Below are positions 1 to 8,500 of a stretch of 24,015 bases of DNA, in pieces (the stretch's first letter is position 1; each line of letters begins with the position of its first letter). This stretch comes from Candidatus Bathyarchaeota archaeon (GTDB lineage: Archaea > Asgardarchaeota > Lokiarchaeia > Sigyniarchaeales > Sigyniarchaeaceae). The translations under genes were made by a program, and so were the position numbers. The DNA is taken from positions 1 to 24,015 of the forward strand of contig WJJB01000235.1 of NCBI GenBank assembly GCA_014729935.1. Reading direction: 5' to 3'. Below the pieces are notes generated by a model, which saw only the letters and a program-made list of their open reading frames with translations, was not told the origin of the DNA and searched no databases.

Positions 1-150
1 ATCCGTGGTTCCGGAGATTTCAAGGAAACCGTGGTTCTCTCCGTTCCCGTCGATGCATTGACTGACATCAGGTGGGGAAATCTCCGGTTCCATTTCAATC
101 CTTCGCATCGAGCACATCAAATTCCCCCGTTACTGTTTAGGGCGTGGTAG
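1..150 (+). CDS. possible 3' end of a truncated unknown gene
   Basis: The plus-strand frame is open from the window edge to a TAG at 148-150, giving 49 codons with no start in view. The peptide has an ordinary composition (it begins IRGSGDFKETVVLSVPVDAL and ends LLFRAW) but I do not recognise a family. Its last codons and stop lie inside a minus-oriented copy of the dispersed hairpin repeat, so the original C-terminus may have been replaced by the insertion. It could instead be chance open frame. Low confidence. Confidence 0.33.
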   Translation: MRGSGDFKETVVLSVPVDALTDIRWGNLRFHFNPSHRAHQIPPLLFRAW

Positions 151-157
151 TTCAATT
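121..157 (-). repeat. dispersed hairpin repeat, copy A (degenerate)
   Basis: Read on the minus strand this gives TTGAACTACCACGCCCTAAAC followed by a GGGGG run. It matches the left half of the copies at 3417-3472 and 1971-2016; the right half is diverged. It lies between the partial reading frame at 1-150, whose stop it supplies, and the peptidase start at 217. The resemblance to IS200/IS605-type ends is an inference. Confidence 0.6.
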
Positions 158-216
158 TTTCCAAAGTACTTTTCCAACATCGTGCACGAAATCACGTGTC
201 GAGGTGACATGTCACG

Positions 217-1059
217 GTGGAAGTCAAGGTTTTGGACAAGAAGGGGATGCAGCATGTCAGGCAAGTTGGAGCCTCGTGCGGTCTTGCATCTGCGGTCATG
301 GCATTGCAACCATGGACGAATCCAAGGGTCAATGCTACTTTCGAAGCTATCATGAACGCCTACTCCTTGGGAACCCGGCTACGAAGATGGCTTAACAAGA
401 ATTCAACTCGGTACCAGCTTGCTGCAGCATTGGCGCTCCTCCATGCAATCCGTGATGTAGAGTTCATGGAATACTTGGCATCACGGGATGATTTTTACAA
501 TGCGATTTGTGCCGTCGCGAAGGCGGAAGCTGGTGCCAGGATTCGACCTAATAAAACAATCTGGAAAAAAGAACCCAAGCCTCATTGGAAAGGTGATACA
601 GCTCCCATCAAGCCTGCCATCATCAATGATTATGCCCGTTCCATGAAAACCAACGTGGAACTGTCCTTGCTCATGGCTATCTTCGGCAGGTACTTGATCC
701 CATGGGATGGATGTAAAGATGGAACTGGTGCCGTGGTCATGAACCGCGACGTTGAAGTTGGTGATGCTCAAGGTTTCTTCATCAAGCATTTCGACCAGAG
801 CGCGATCTTGTTCAATGGCGGGTTTCATTGGGTTGCCGTGAAACGCTTGGTGCATGATGGCACCACCCTTCTCTCTGTCTCTTGCAAGGATCCAGCATTC
901 TTCCACGGACGCGAAGTGGAAATGCATCCCTGCAAGAGAGGCGGCAGGTTTTATTTCTTCAGGGAAGATGCATCGCTAGTGAAGCGTTCCAAGGGGTTTT
1001 TGGGGCTCCATTTTCCACATGATGGCGCTGGAGAGCCCCAAGATGGTTCTTGCACGTGA
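217..1059 (+). CDS. C39-like / papain-fold cysteine peptidase
   Basis: This is a 280-residue soluble protein with the landmarks of a C39-like papain-fold cysteine peptidase. The N-terminal motif Q16-VGAS-C21-GLASAVMAL holds the oxyanion Gln and nucleophile Cys. GGFH204WVAV supplies the general-base His and CKD225P the third catalytic residue. These elements and their order are seen directly; activity is inferred from the intact triad. About 180 residues separate Cys and His, and this helical insert (residues 40-160) resembles nothing I know. There is no signal peptide or transmembrane helix, so it is probably cytosolic. The GTG start is chosen because GAGGTGA lies 9 bases upstream. The gene converges on the coiled-coil gene with only 4 bases between stops. 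It could act on proteins or peptides, or be a transglutaminase-like relative; the substrate is unknown. Confidence 0.72.
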   Translation: MEVKVLDKKGMQHVRQVGASCGLASAVMALQPWTNPRVNATFEAIMNAYSLGTRLRRWLNKNSTRYQLAAALALLHAIRDVEFMEYLASRDDFYNAICAVAKAEAGARIRPNKTIWKKEPKPHWKGDTAPIKPAIINDYARSMKTNVELSLLMAIFGRYLIPWDGCKDGTGAVVMNRDVEVGDAQGFFIKHFDQSAILFNGGFHWVAVKRLVHDGTTLLSVSCKDPAFFHGREVEMHPCKRGGRFYFFREDASLVKRSKGFLGLHFPHDGAGEPQDGSCT

Positions 1060-1063
1060 CGAA

Positions 1064-1876
1064 TCACGGTTTGTTCAAGAACTCATCCGTCTTTGATGAG
1101 AAACCATGTTTTACTTCTGAAAAGGTCAAGGTGCCAAGCATGTGTCCCCGGTGGTAACCCTCGAAGCGTTGAATGGCTCTCTGGTAGCGATAATCACCAT
1201 CCTTTATGAGAACATACTGCTTGCAAGTCATGCAGGCGCGCACGTTAGATTCATCCGAAACGGTCGGTATGTGCTTGCTGCTGGGCAGATTTCCCTGTTG
1301 GGGCGCTTGTTCCCTTCCAGCGAGTATCTCGTCTACCAGCAATTCTTTCTCGTGTTCCAAGCTAGCCACATCACGTTCCAATTTTGCCACAGCGTCAAGA
1401 TAGGTTGCCACCATCCTGCTATTCCTTGCTTCTGCTGAAAACAGCTTGCTTTCCAGTTCATCTCTCTGTTGCACGAGTTCTTCTTTCTCCTGCTGCAACC
1501 TCTTTTTCACCTGATTCACCCCTTCAAGCTCAACCTTGAATTCATCAAGTTGTCCCTGTAACGTGGATTCGTTTTGCAGGTGAAACTCCACCTTGCCTTT
1601 GAGTTCTTCCAGCCGCCCTTCCAGCCTGTTTATGTACTCACCCTTTTTCGTTACCTGTTCTTCAAGCATGGTCGAATTATTCATCGATTGCCCAAGTTGA
1701 TCTCTCAATTTGCCGATTTGTTTTTCCAGCGATTCGTTTTGCCCCTGCAGGTCGGATATCCTTCCTTCCCTTTTCACAAGTTCTACCTTCAAGCCGAGTA
1801 ATGCTTCGCCTCTCACCTTGTGCTTCTTTCCTGGTTTATTCTCGATATCCTTCCACGAAATATCTTGCGTTCCCAT
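1064..1876 (-). CDS. coiled-coil protein with C-terminal CxxC/HxxH metal-binding domain
   Basis: The protein has 270 residues. Residues 25-188 are an almost unbroken Glu/Lys/Gln/Leu-rich heptad stretch predicting a long parallel coiled coil. A short Pro/Ser/Gln linker follows. The C-terminal globular part (about 213-257) carries C215-x2-C218 and H242-x2-H245 separated by 23 residues (ACMTCKQYVLI ... FEGYHRGHMLGTL), a likely zinc site. I recall similar CxxC-YVxI ... FxxxHRxH tails on other archaeal proteins but cannot name a family. There is no signal peptide or membrane segment. The role is probably structural or as a dimeric adaptor, which is inference. It is tail-to-tail with the cysteine peptidase, so they share a terminator region rather than an operon. 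A copy of the dispersed repeat lies about 95 bases upstream of the ATG. Confidence 0.7.
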   Translation of the reverse strand: MGTQDISWKDIENKPGKKHKVRGEALLGLKVELVKREGRISDLQGQNESLEKQIGKLRDQLGQSMNNSTMLEEQVTKKGEYINRLEGRLEELKGKVEFHLQNESTLQGQLDEFKVELEGVNQVKKRLQQEKEELVQQRDELESKLFSAEARNSRMVATYLDAVAKLERDVASLEHEKELLVDEILAGREQAPQQGNLPSSKHIPTVSDESNVRACMTCKQYVLIKDGDYRYQRAIQRFEGYHRGHMLGTLTFSEVKHGFSSKTDEFLNKP

Positions 1877-1970
1877 GGTTGATCATCTTCGGTGATGGTT
1901 CCTCGTGGATGTGTCCAAGGCCCGGGGTGATAAATATTACGACAAAACCGTTTCGTGAAATGGATCATTG

Positions 1971-2016
1971 ATTTTTCAAGAAAACCCGCGCCATTAGTTT
2001 AGGGCGTAATAGTTCA
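1971..2016 (-). repeat. dispersed hairpin repeat, copy B
   Basis: On the minus strand it reads GTGAACTATTACGCCCTAAAC then TAATGGCGCGGGTTTTCTTG and an A-rich tail. It aligns over about 45 bases with copies C, D and F. It lies upstream of the coiled-coil gene in the same orientation as that gene. No transposase is nearby. Confidence 0.65.
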
Positions 2017-2843
2017 CTTACTTCACTTTCAGTTTCGATCGTTACGATCATGATACGAAAAGCAGATATAATCATGTTTTCGCTCCTATTATGGATGTGC
2101 ATCTTTCTCATATCACGCTTGGCTTTTCCGGGACCAATGGAACTCCATGAATTCATGATGAATGCCAATCCTGCAATGATAACTCGATTGGTGCCGGCTT
2201 GCTATCCCCCGCGCTTGGTGGCATCATGCCCGCTTACGAGTTATCCCGTTCCGGTGATAATTCCATCACTCGTTTCTTGGACAGGCTGCAGGTACACCGA
2301 GATTCCAGCACCGGCGGGTTAACCTCTGGCAAGCGGGGCATCAGGTATCCCGTTGGCTTATTTGAAGCAGCCATCAACCGGTACCTTGTTCACACCGGTG
2401 ATGGTATGTTCACGCCCCTGCAAGATTTCTTGGAAACCCGGGAGGAAATGGCGCTGGGGGCCACGAGAATTTTCCAGCTTGGCACCCGTGCAGCGTTCAG
2501 GAGCATTACCCGATCACCAACTTGCTAGATCTCGTCCCGTGAGGCGTGTACTCATGAATCGCACTTGGAGACGCCCGAAATGGCGTTCGTTGGACAACTC
2601 GGATTCAAGACTCGCGGGAATAACGAGGGTGGCACATTAGCGAGAAAATAACGCCTGACGGGTTACAAGACGGTCCCACGCCATCGCGATCACGCCACGC
2701 GCGCGGCGCTCGTTAGTTAGGCGGGGGGGTAAAGGATCGGATCCTGCCACCAGGCAAAAAAAAATAAAAGAGGGGAGAGGGGGAGGGCGAATATTGAATT
2801 GCGAACAATCCTGGGTGCATCTGTACATGATGTTGCGATGGCG

Positions 2844-2858
2844 CCCGCCTGAGGCGGG
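2844..2858. repeat. tight GC hairpin
   Basis: CCCGCC and GGCGGG pair perfectly around a three-base loop (TGA). Flanking ATGGC (2838-2842) and GCCGT (2861-2865) can extend the stem with small bulges. It sits in the GC-rich non-coding stretch. It could be part of an RNA or a mobile-element end, but nothing identifies it further. Confidence 0.45.
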
Positions 2859-2920
2859 TAGCCGTGGCAATAAATTGGGGTTTGATCATGCACTTCCACA
2901 CTCAGGCCGCAATTAAAAGA

Positions 2921-3264
2921 ATGAGAATACCTGATGGACAGGAATTCCCGATCCTAGGGCCGAAGCCCTATTATACATGGGTCGTTCCATCGATTTAAAG
3001 GTTTCGCAAGGCTTCGATGCATGCATGCGAGTCTCGCAACAAGCAGTTTGTTGGTGACGCCCTGATGGGCCAATCATTGCGAATTTCACGAAACCCGTGA
3101 TTGACACGATCGCCGTCCGCGGTGAAACGGCGCGTTTCGAGGTGCGGGACATGAAACGGGATGGCATCCTGGGCTTTCAGGGTATCAGGCTCGTGGCAAG
3201 GTACCGGATTCATGAAATCCTAAACAATTTCCATCAAATTCAAGGAAATGATCAGGTGAGATAG
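2921..3264 (+). pseudogene. possible frameshifted gene relic, family unknown
   Basis: An ATG at 2921 opens a frame (MRIPDGQEFPILGPKPYYTW...) that stops at 2996. The next phase continues without a start through an in-frame TGA at 3055-3057. It then stays open for 68 codons to TAG at 3262 with coding-like composition (VRGETARFEVRDMKRDGILG). Protein-like sequence hopping phases with an internal stop suggests a decayed gene of about 110 codons. I recognise no family, and a non-coding origin cannot be excluded. Confidence 0.3.
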
Positions 3265-3416
3265 CGATGAGCCGGGTGGCTTGGAAATTCCGGAACGGAT
3301 AGTCTCTTCCATTTGAATCATGGGTTTCTTGACCACTGTCTTAAGGGTGATTTGTTCAATGAAAGATACCTCCCTGCTGTATGGCATGCGCTCAATTTCA
3401 CGTTAATAGGTACGAC

Positions 3417-3472
3417 CTTGAACTACCACGCTCTAAACTGAAGGGGCGGGTTCTCTTTCGCAAAATGGATAA
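3417..3472 (+). repeat. dispersed hairpin repeat, copy C
   Basis: It reads CTTGAACTACCACGCTCTAA, then ACTGAAGGGGCGGGTTCTCT, and continues into a CGCAAAATGGATAAACG tail. The core can fold as a CGCTCT/AGGGGCG-type stem. It ends about 22 bases before the ATG of the DUF1846 gene, so it probably overlaps that gene's promoter or leader. The tail GGATAAA is shared with copy F. Confidence 0.7.
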
Positions 3473-3494
3473 ACGTTGAGGTGCAAGCTATCCC

Positions 3495-5021
3495 ATGCGC
3501 GAGAAAGGTTTTGATAACGAACACTACCTCAAGGAGCAATCCAAGTTCATCTTGGACCGGGCAGCCACGTTCGGAAGCCGGCTATACTTGGAGTTCGGTG
3601 GAAAGTTGATCTTCGATTTACATGCCTCCCGGGTACTTCCCGGGTTTGATCCGAACGTGAAGATCAAGCTCTTGCAGCGATTGAAGGACAGTGCTGATAT
3701 CATCATAGCGGTGTACGCGGGAGATATCGAGCGGAAGAAGATACGCGCAGATTTTGGCATCAGTTACGATGCAGACGTGCTCAAGCTCATCGATGACTTG
3801 AGAGCCTGGGATCTCGAAACCCGTGCCGTGGTGATCACCCGCTACGAGGCGCAACCCGTGGTGAAGCAATTCAAGAACAAGCTTGCCCGGCGTGGGATAA
3901 AGGTGTACACCCATGATGCGATCAAGGGATATCCCACGAATCTGGACTTGGTCATCAGTGACGAGGGTTACGGTTCGAACCCCTACATTGATGTGTCGAA
4001 ACGCATAGTTGTTGTGACCGCCCCGGGACCAAATAGCGGGAAGATGGCAACGTGCTTGTCCCAGCTCTATCATGAGCACGAGCAGGGACTTGATGCCGGC
4101 TATGCCAAATTCGAAACCTTTCCCATATGGAACCTGCCACTGAAGCATCCGGTCAATATTGCCTACGAGTCAGCAACTGCGGATCTCGGTGATTATAACC
4201 AGGTGGACCCATTCCATCTCGATGCGTATGGAAAGATCTCTATCAATTACAACCGGGACGTGGAAGCCTTCCCGCTCTTGAAGCGGATCTTGGAGCGCAT
4301 CTCGGGTGGCACGGGGGAGAGCATGTATAAGAGCCCGACAGACATGGGCGTGAACCGGGCTGGGTTTGCCATCATGAATGATAGTATCTGCCAGGTGGCT
4401 GCCAAGCAGGAGATCATCCGGCGATACCTGCGCTATTCCTGTGAGCACGCGATGGGCGTTGCCTCATCCAAGACCGTGGAGCGTGCCAAGCTCCTCATGG
4501 AGGAACTTGGGTTGAAGGTGAAGGATAGGCGTGTCGTGATCCCTGCCCGGGAAGCCGCGGAAAAGGCAAGGGTAGCTGGAAAGGGGCATGATGGTATTTC
4601 GTGTGGTGCATCCATTCAACTCCTCGACGGGAAGGGAACAATCATCACCGGGAAGAATTCTCCCGTGATGCATGCCACGTCCGCGTTGATCCTGAACGCC
4701 ATCAAGTTCCTCGCAGGTATTCCTGATGAAATTGACTTGATCTCGCCAAACATCATTGGTTCCATCACCAGCATGAAGCGAGACATCCTCAATAGCAGGA
4801 ATGCAAGCATGAGCTTGGATGAAGCCTTGATCGCACTGAGCATATCCGCGACAACCAATCCAACAGCAAAGGTTGCCTTGGAGAAATTAAATGGCTTGAA
4901 AGGGAGCGAGATTCACATGACCCACATTCCAACGCCAGGCGACGAGGCAGGATTGCGAAGGCTTGGCGTGAACGTGACAAGCGACCCGAATTTTTCAAGC
5001 AGGCAATTGTACATCGGATGA
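3495..5021 (+). CDS. DUF1846 (UPF0371) family protein
   Basis: At 508 residues this matches the usual length of about 500 for the DUF1846/UPF0371 family. Recognised family blocks are the N-terminal GFDNEHYLKEQSKFILDR, the nucleotide-loop-like APGPNSGKMATCLSQLYHE (176-194), YESATADLGDYNQVDPFH (224-241), YNRDVEAFPLL (252-262) and SPTDMGVNRAG (280-290). Structures exist for bacterial members, but to my knowledge no reaction is established, so I assign none. It is soluble, with no signal peptide. The ATG is preceded by GAGGTG at 11 bases' spacing. The family is, as I recall, commonest in Firmicutes and other bacteria, so transfer into this archaeon is plausible (inference). A small unknown gene follows on the same strand after 74 bases and may be co-transcribed. 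Confidence 0.88.
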   Translation: MREKGFDNEHYLKEQSKFILDRAATFGSRLYLEFGGKLIFDLHASRVLPGFDPNVKIKLLQRLKDSADIIIAVYAGDIERKKIRADFGISYDADVLKLIDDLRAWDLETRAVVITRYEAQPVVKQFKNKLARRGIKVYTHDAIKGYPTNLDLVISDEGYGSNPYIDVSKRIVVVTAPGPNSGKMATCLSQLYHEHEQGLDAGYAKFETFPIWNLPLKHPVNIAYESATADLGDYNQVDPFHLDAYGKISINYNRDVEAFPLLKRILERISGGTGESMYKSPTDMGVNRAGFAIMNDSICQVAAKQEIIRRYLRYSCEHAMGVASSKTVERAKLLMEELGLKVKDRRVVIPAREAAEKARVAGKGHDGISCGASIQLLDGKGTIITGKNSPVMHATSALILNAIKFLAGIPDEIDLISPNIIGSITSMKRDILNSRNASMSLDEALIALSISATTNPTAKVALEKLNGLKGSEIHMTHIPTPGDEAGLRRLGVNVTSDPNFSSRQLYIG

Positions 5022-5095
5022 GTTTACGACTTCAACTTCTGAAATTGATCTCCCTCCCATACAATTAAATGCAAGTAAAGGAAGGATTCTTCATC

Positions 5096-5419
5096 ATGGT
5101 GAAGCATCCGAAATACCAAGCGATGGATGACGCCAGGCAAGAGGCAATCCCACGGCTGTTCGCGGAGATTTGTGGCAATCGCCAGGATCTTTCCTTGGAA
5201 CGCGTGGAACCCGTGGTAGCGGTTGATCCAAAGCCCGGTCCCATTCCCCGTCCCATCTTTCACGTGAAGCAGGCAGGGAGGGATGATAACCTTGCCGTGA
5301 TCCACCCAAATGGTTATGCCGAGTGTTTTGATGATAGTTTCAAGGATTCATTCGAAAAGATGGTGCAGGAGCTTGAGGATATTGCCAAGCAAGCGTTGCG
5401 CGATTTCAATGGACATTGA
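5096..5419 (+). CDS. small conserved-looking hypothetical protein
   Basis: This is a 107-residue soluble protein beginning MVKHPKYQAMDDARQEAIPR, with a Pro-rich middle (DPKPGPIPRPIFHVKQAG) and a charged C-terminal helix (FEKMVQELEDIAKQALRDF). I do not recognise the family. The ATG at 5096 is preferred over the one at 5069 because AAGGAAGG lies about 10 bases upstream of it. It follows the DUF1846 gene on the same strand and could share its transcript. A nested hairpin starts one base after its stop. The middle part reads like a compact beta unit, but no function can be given. Confidence 0.6.
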   Translation: MVKHPKYQAMDDARQEAIPRLFAEICGNRQDLSLERVEPVVAVDPKPGPIPRPIFHVKQAGRDDNLAVIHPNGYAECFDDSFKDSFEKMVQELEDIAKQALRDFNGH

Positions 5420-5457
5420 ACTGGATTGCATCTTTCGTGAAAGCAGATAAATCCAGT
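5420..5457. terminator. nested hairpin between convergent genes
   Basis: ACTGGATT (5420-5427) and AATCCAGT (5450-5457) are perfect inverted repeats. Inside them CTTTC (5432-5436) and GAAAG (5439-5443) form a second perfect stem around a GT loop. The structure begins directly after the TGA of the 5096-5419 gene and lies in the 96-base gap before the surface-protein stop. An A7 run at 5469-5475 is a T7 tract on the minus strand and could end surface-protein transcription. Confidence 0.42.
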
Positions 5458-5515
5458 GATGGAAATAGAAAAAAATTGGAAGGTGGTGCAGGGGCTCGAA
5501 AAAGAATCTTCCACG

Positions 5516-8500
5516 TTACCGGGATTGCTTATGCCCAGCTCCCGATGGGTCCACGTGGTTTCCCCCGGATTCCTTTGTTCCCTTGCCCTTGGAACCTTTC
5601 TTTCCCTTTCCGTCGCCCGTGTCCTTTTCCTCCCGGATGAACATTTTTTCCACGAGGAACGTGGTCTTGGTGGTGAACTTGTTTTGCATGCCTTCCTTCC
5701 ATGATTTGCTGTCCTTATCGTAAAAGAGCAGTTCAAAATCTTGGATGAATGCCTTCATCTTCTCCTTGATGAATGATGACTCGATCCGGGAGATGATGAC
5801 AACCGTGACGAACTCGCCCTTGTGATACAGGATCTTCGAGTTGAAATATTCTTGGACGATGGTGGCTTCCTTGCCCTTGGACATCTTGATAACTTGCGTT
5901 GCGATGTTCTTCTTGAGCAATGAGAATATCTCGGGTACGAGCACATCTTCGCCAGAGAGTGCCTGCTCGTGGATCGGTTCAGTGGTTCCGTTTAGGAAGA
6001 CAAGCATATGTATCAAGTTATTGCGCCAGTCGTCAAGGTATGAAACCGCAAAGGGCTGGATGGGTGCATGGCATGACCAGCATCTATCATTGTTATTGTA
6101 TAGCGCTTGTGCACATTTCGTGCAATAGATACTCCCGCAGGTGGGGCACACGTAAGTCAAGCCATCGGTGATGGGTCCTTTATGCACCGTGCATGTCTTC
6201 ACGTCCTCGAATTTCACCATGCGTCGCTTGATGATCTTTGGCCGCAGGTAGGTGAAGTAGGCGATCAGGAACAGTGCAAGGAAAAGTCCGCCGATGACGA
6301 GGGCCGTGATGAGAATGGATTTCGGCCCCGTGGTTTTTTGCTGTATGGAAAGGGTCAGATCGATCGTGCTTACCTCGCGATCATCGCTATAATAGGCTTG
6401 AATCTCGATGACGTGGATGCCCGAGGATCTGGGCAGGTCAATGGTAACGCTATAACTGCCATTACCCTCATCCTGGAGAAAATCGAATCCTCCAATCCAG
6501 GTATACGATACGTTCGCACCAATCACCGGCGTTCCATCAGGCATGTGCAGGTTCACCATGATGAGTGCATTGCCACCAGGCGTTCCACTTATGATACCCC
6601 CGGGTGCTACCGGTGTTAAATTCATGGGCATTGGTAGGACGTCGATGACGACATTAAACGTGGTACCGATGTAATCATCACCCTCGAGCTCGAATCCAAG
6701 CAGGTGCTTCCCGATGGACAGCAAGCTGGCGTTAAACCGGATGGAATGCATGGTTCCCGCTGAATCGTTGATGAAGGAGATTATCACGGGAGGTAATTGG
6801 AGTGCAATCTCGCTAATATGTATGGGAGAGCCAGTTGCTTGATCTACCCCCTGGATCTCTACATGGATCACCTCGTCTAGCACGTAACTAACCGCGGATA
6901 AGCCATCCCAGGTGGTTCCGTTGAATCGAGCAGTTGCATTGATCCCGCGTCGTTCCACGTAGATAATGAACGAGAAGAAAGCCGAGGAATAATTCGCTGC
7001 ACTGGCTTCCAAGGAAAGGGAATGGAAGCCGGCGCCTAGATCCCCCGATGCAAGCTCGCTCTCGTGCGTGGTGCCATTGAATCCCATGGCGACGGGAATG
7101 CCGCCGTCGATCGCAAGTAATACCGTTGCACCAGTGACTGCCGAGCCGGTGGTAGCATCCTGCAGGGAAACACCAATGGAAACATTTTGTCCCACGGTCG
7201 TGTCGATCCTGCTATTTAAAACCACGGCGGAGGCATTTACCGAAACGTTGATTTCCAGCTGCAGCGGGATGATATTGATGAGGAACACGAAGGATACTGT
7301 TTCATAATACCCCGCACTCGAATTGATGGATAGCACGTGGATCCCTGTAGAGAAGTTACCATTCGAGATATTTGCCGTGTAATTTCCATCTTGCAGGAGG
7401 AAACTGCCCACCGGCCCCCCGGATACATTGTAATCGATGTCCAGCATTGGCACCGACCCGTTCACCTGATCCTGAAGGGAGAGGTTCATGATCATGCTTT
7501 GCTTGGTGTTGAAGGAAAACCCTGATTCTCCCGTTATGTTTACATCGTTAAGGAACACGGTTGCATTGACAGGGCGAAGGGAGAGGGCGAAGGACAAGTA
7601 TGCGCTATCGGTCGCGATGTACCACGGTGATGCTGAATCATTTTCCGCGTGCATGTAAATATTCTTGATACCGGGAGAGTTGAACGGGGTTCCCGATCCC
7701 GTGCGAATGGAAAGGCTGAACGTTCCATCCGGAAGCGGAGTAATGGAGTAATTGGATGGATGGATTGGTTGCGTGAAGCTGGCATCCAAGTAAAGCGATA
7801 TTGTCGCATCGGTGTAGTTGAGCGTCCCCGGGTACCCAGGATGATAATAAAGCACGTGCACCGGGCCGATATCATCCGGCATGTAGCCACTTAACGAGCT
7901 ATTCACGATCTCTAGCTCTGAAGCTCGCTCCCGCAATTCCAACGTTCCATTCAATATTGCAGGGGCATGGTTAGCCTTCCCGATGCCAATTGACATGGAT
8001 CGCTTAGCAGGGACCAACCACGTGGTGTCCAAGATTATCGAGTAGTTCCCGTTGGAATGATCGACTAACGTGTAGTTCCCGCTTTCAATCACGCCGATCC
8101 CGGCTAAAGTGACATTGATACTCGCTCCTGGTACAGGAAGATCATTGGTTGCGTCATGGTAATGGAACGAGATGTTGGCGGGGAACCCGTGTTCAACAAG
8201 GTAGAATGATTCGAATCCCTCGGTATAGGTGGTAATGGGTTGCACGATGAGGACGAATTGCTTTCCGAACGCCTCGTGGATGATTCCCGACCCTTCAATG
8301 GTAATGACGAAGGTTCCCTCGGACAAGTTACCATGATCGACGATTGTAGAGAAAGTATCACCGACTAGCCCGAAATTTCCTGAATGCCCGTTGGTGATGT
8401 TGAAATCCACCTGGTACCCCGTTACGGGAGATCCAGTTTCATTGTCCACGATGGTGACGTTGAATTCGAGATCATTTTGAAGGCCAGTGGAAATGGTATT

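Larger units (their letters stand above)
1877..3494. other. 1.6-kb stretch without an intact gene, with relics and hairpins
   Basis: No reading frame here looks like a complete gene. 2151-2528 (+) is open for about 125 codons with protein-like composition (for example GLFEAAINRYLVHTGDGMF) but no family, a poor start and no ribosome site. 2640-2870 is markedly GC-rich, with a G7 run near 2723, an A9 run near 2760 followed by a purine-only tract, and a tight hairpin at 2844-2858. 2921-3264 looks like a frameshifted gene relic and is listed separately. Two repeat copies (1971-2016 and 3417-3472) bracket the whole stretch. The simplest reading is an accumulation site for inserted and decaying DNA. 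Confidence 0.5.

Noticed and set aside
481..927. 148-codon minus-strand open frame
   Set aside because: Antisense to the cysteine peptidase with its intact triad.
3055..3057. In-frame TGA as a selenocysteine codon
   Set aside because: Some archaea use selenocysteine, but the context (VCW before, RPDG after) is not a redox motif, there is a further phase change upstream, and no SECIS-like structure was evident.
3972..3983. GGTTCGAACCCC, a perfect tRNA T-arm-like sequence
   Set aside because: It lies inside the DUF1846 coding sequence (GYGSNPYID), and no acceptor, D-arm or anticodon arm can be built around it.
3618..4148. 176-codon minus-strand open frame
   Set aside because: Antisense to the conserved DUF1846 gene, whose frame is clearly the coding one.
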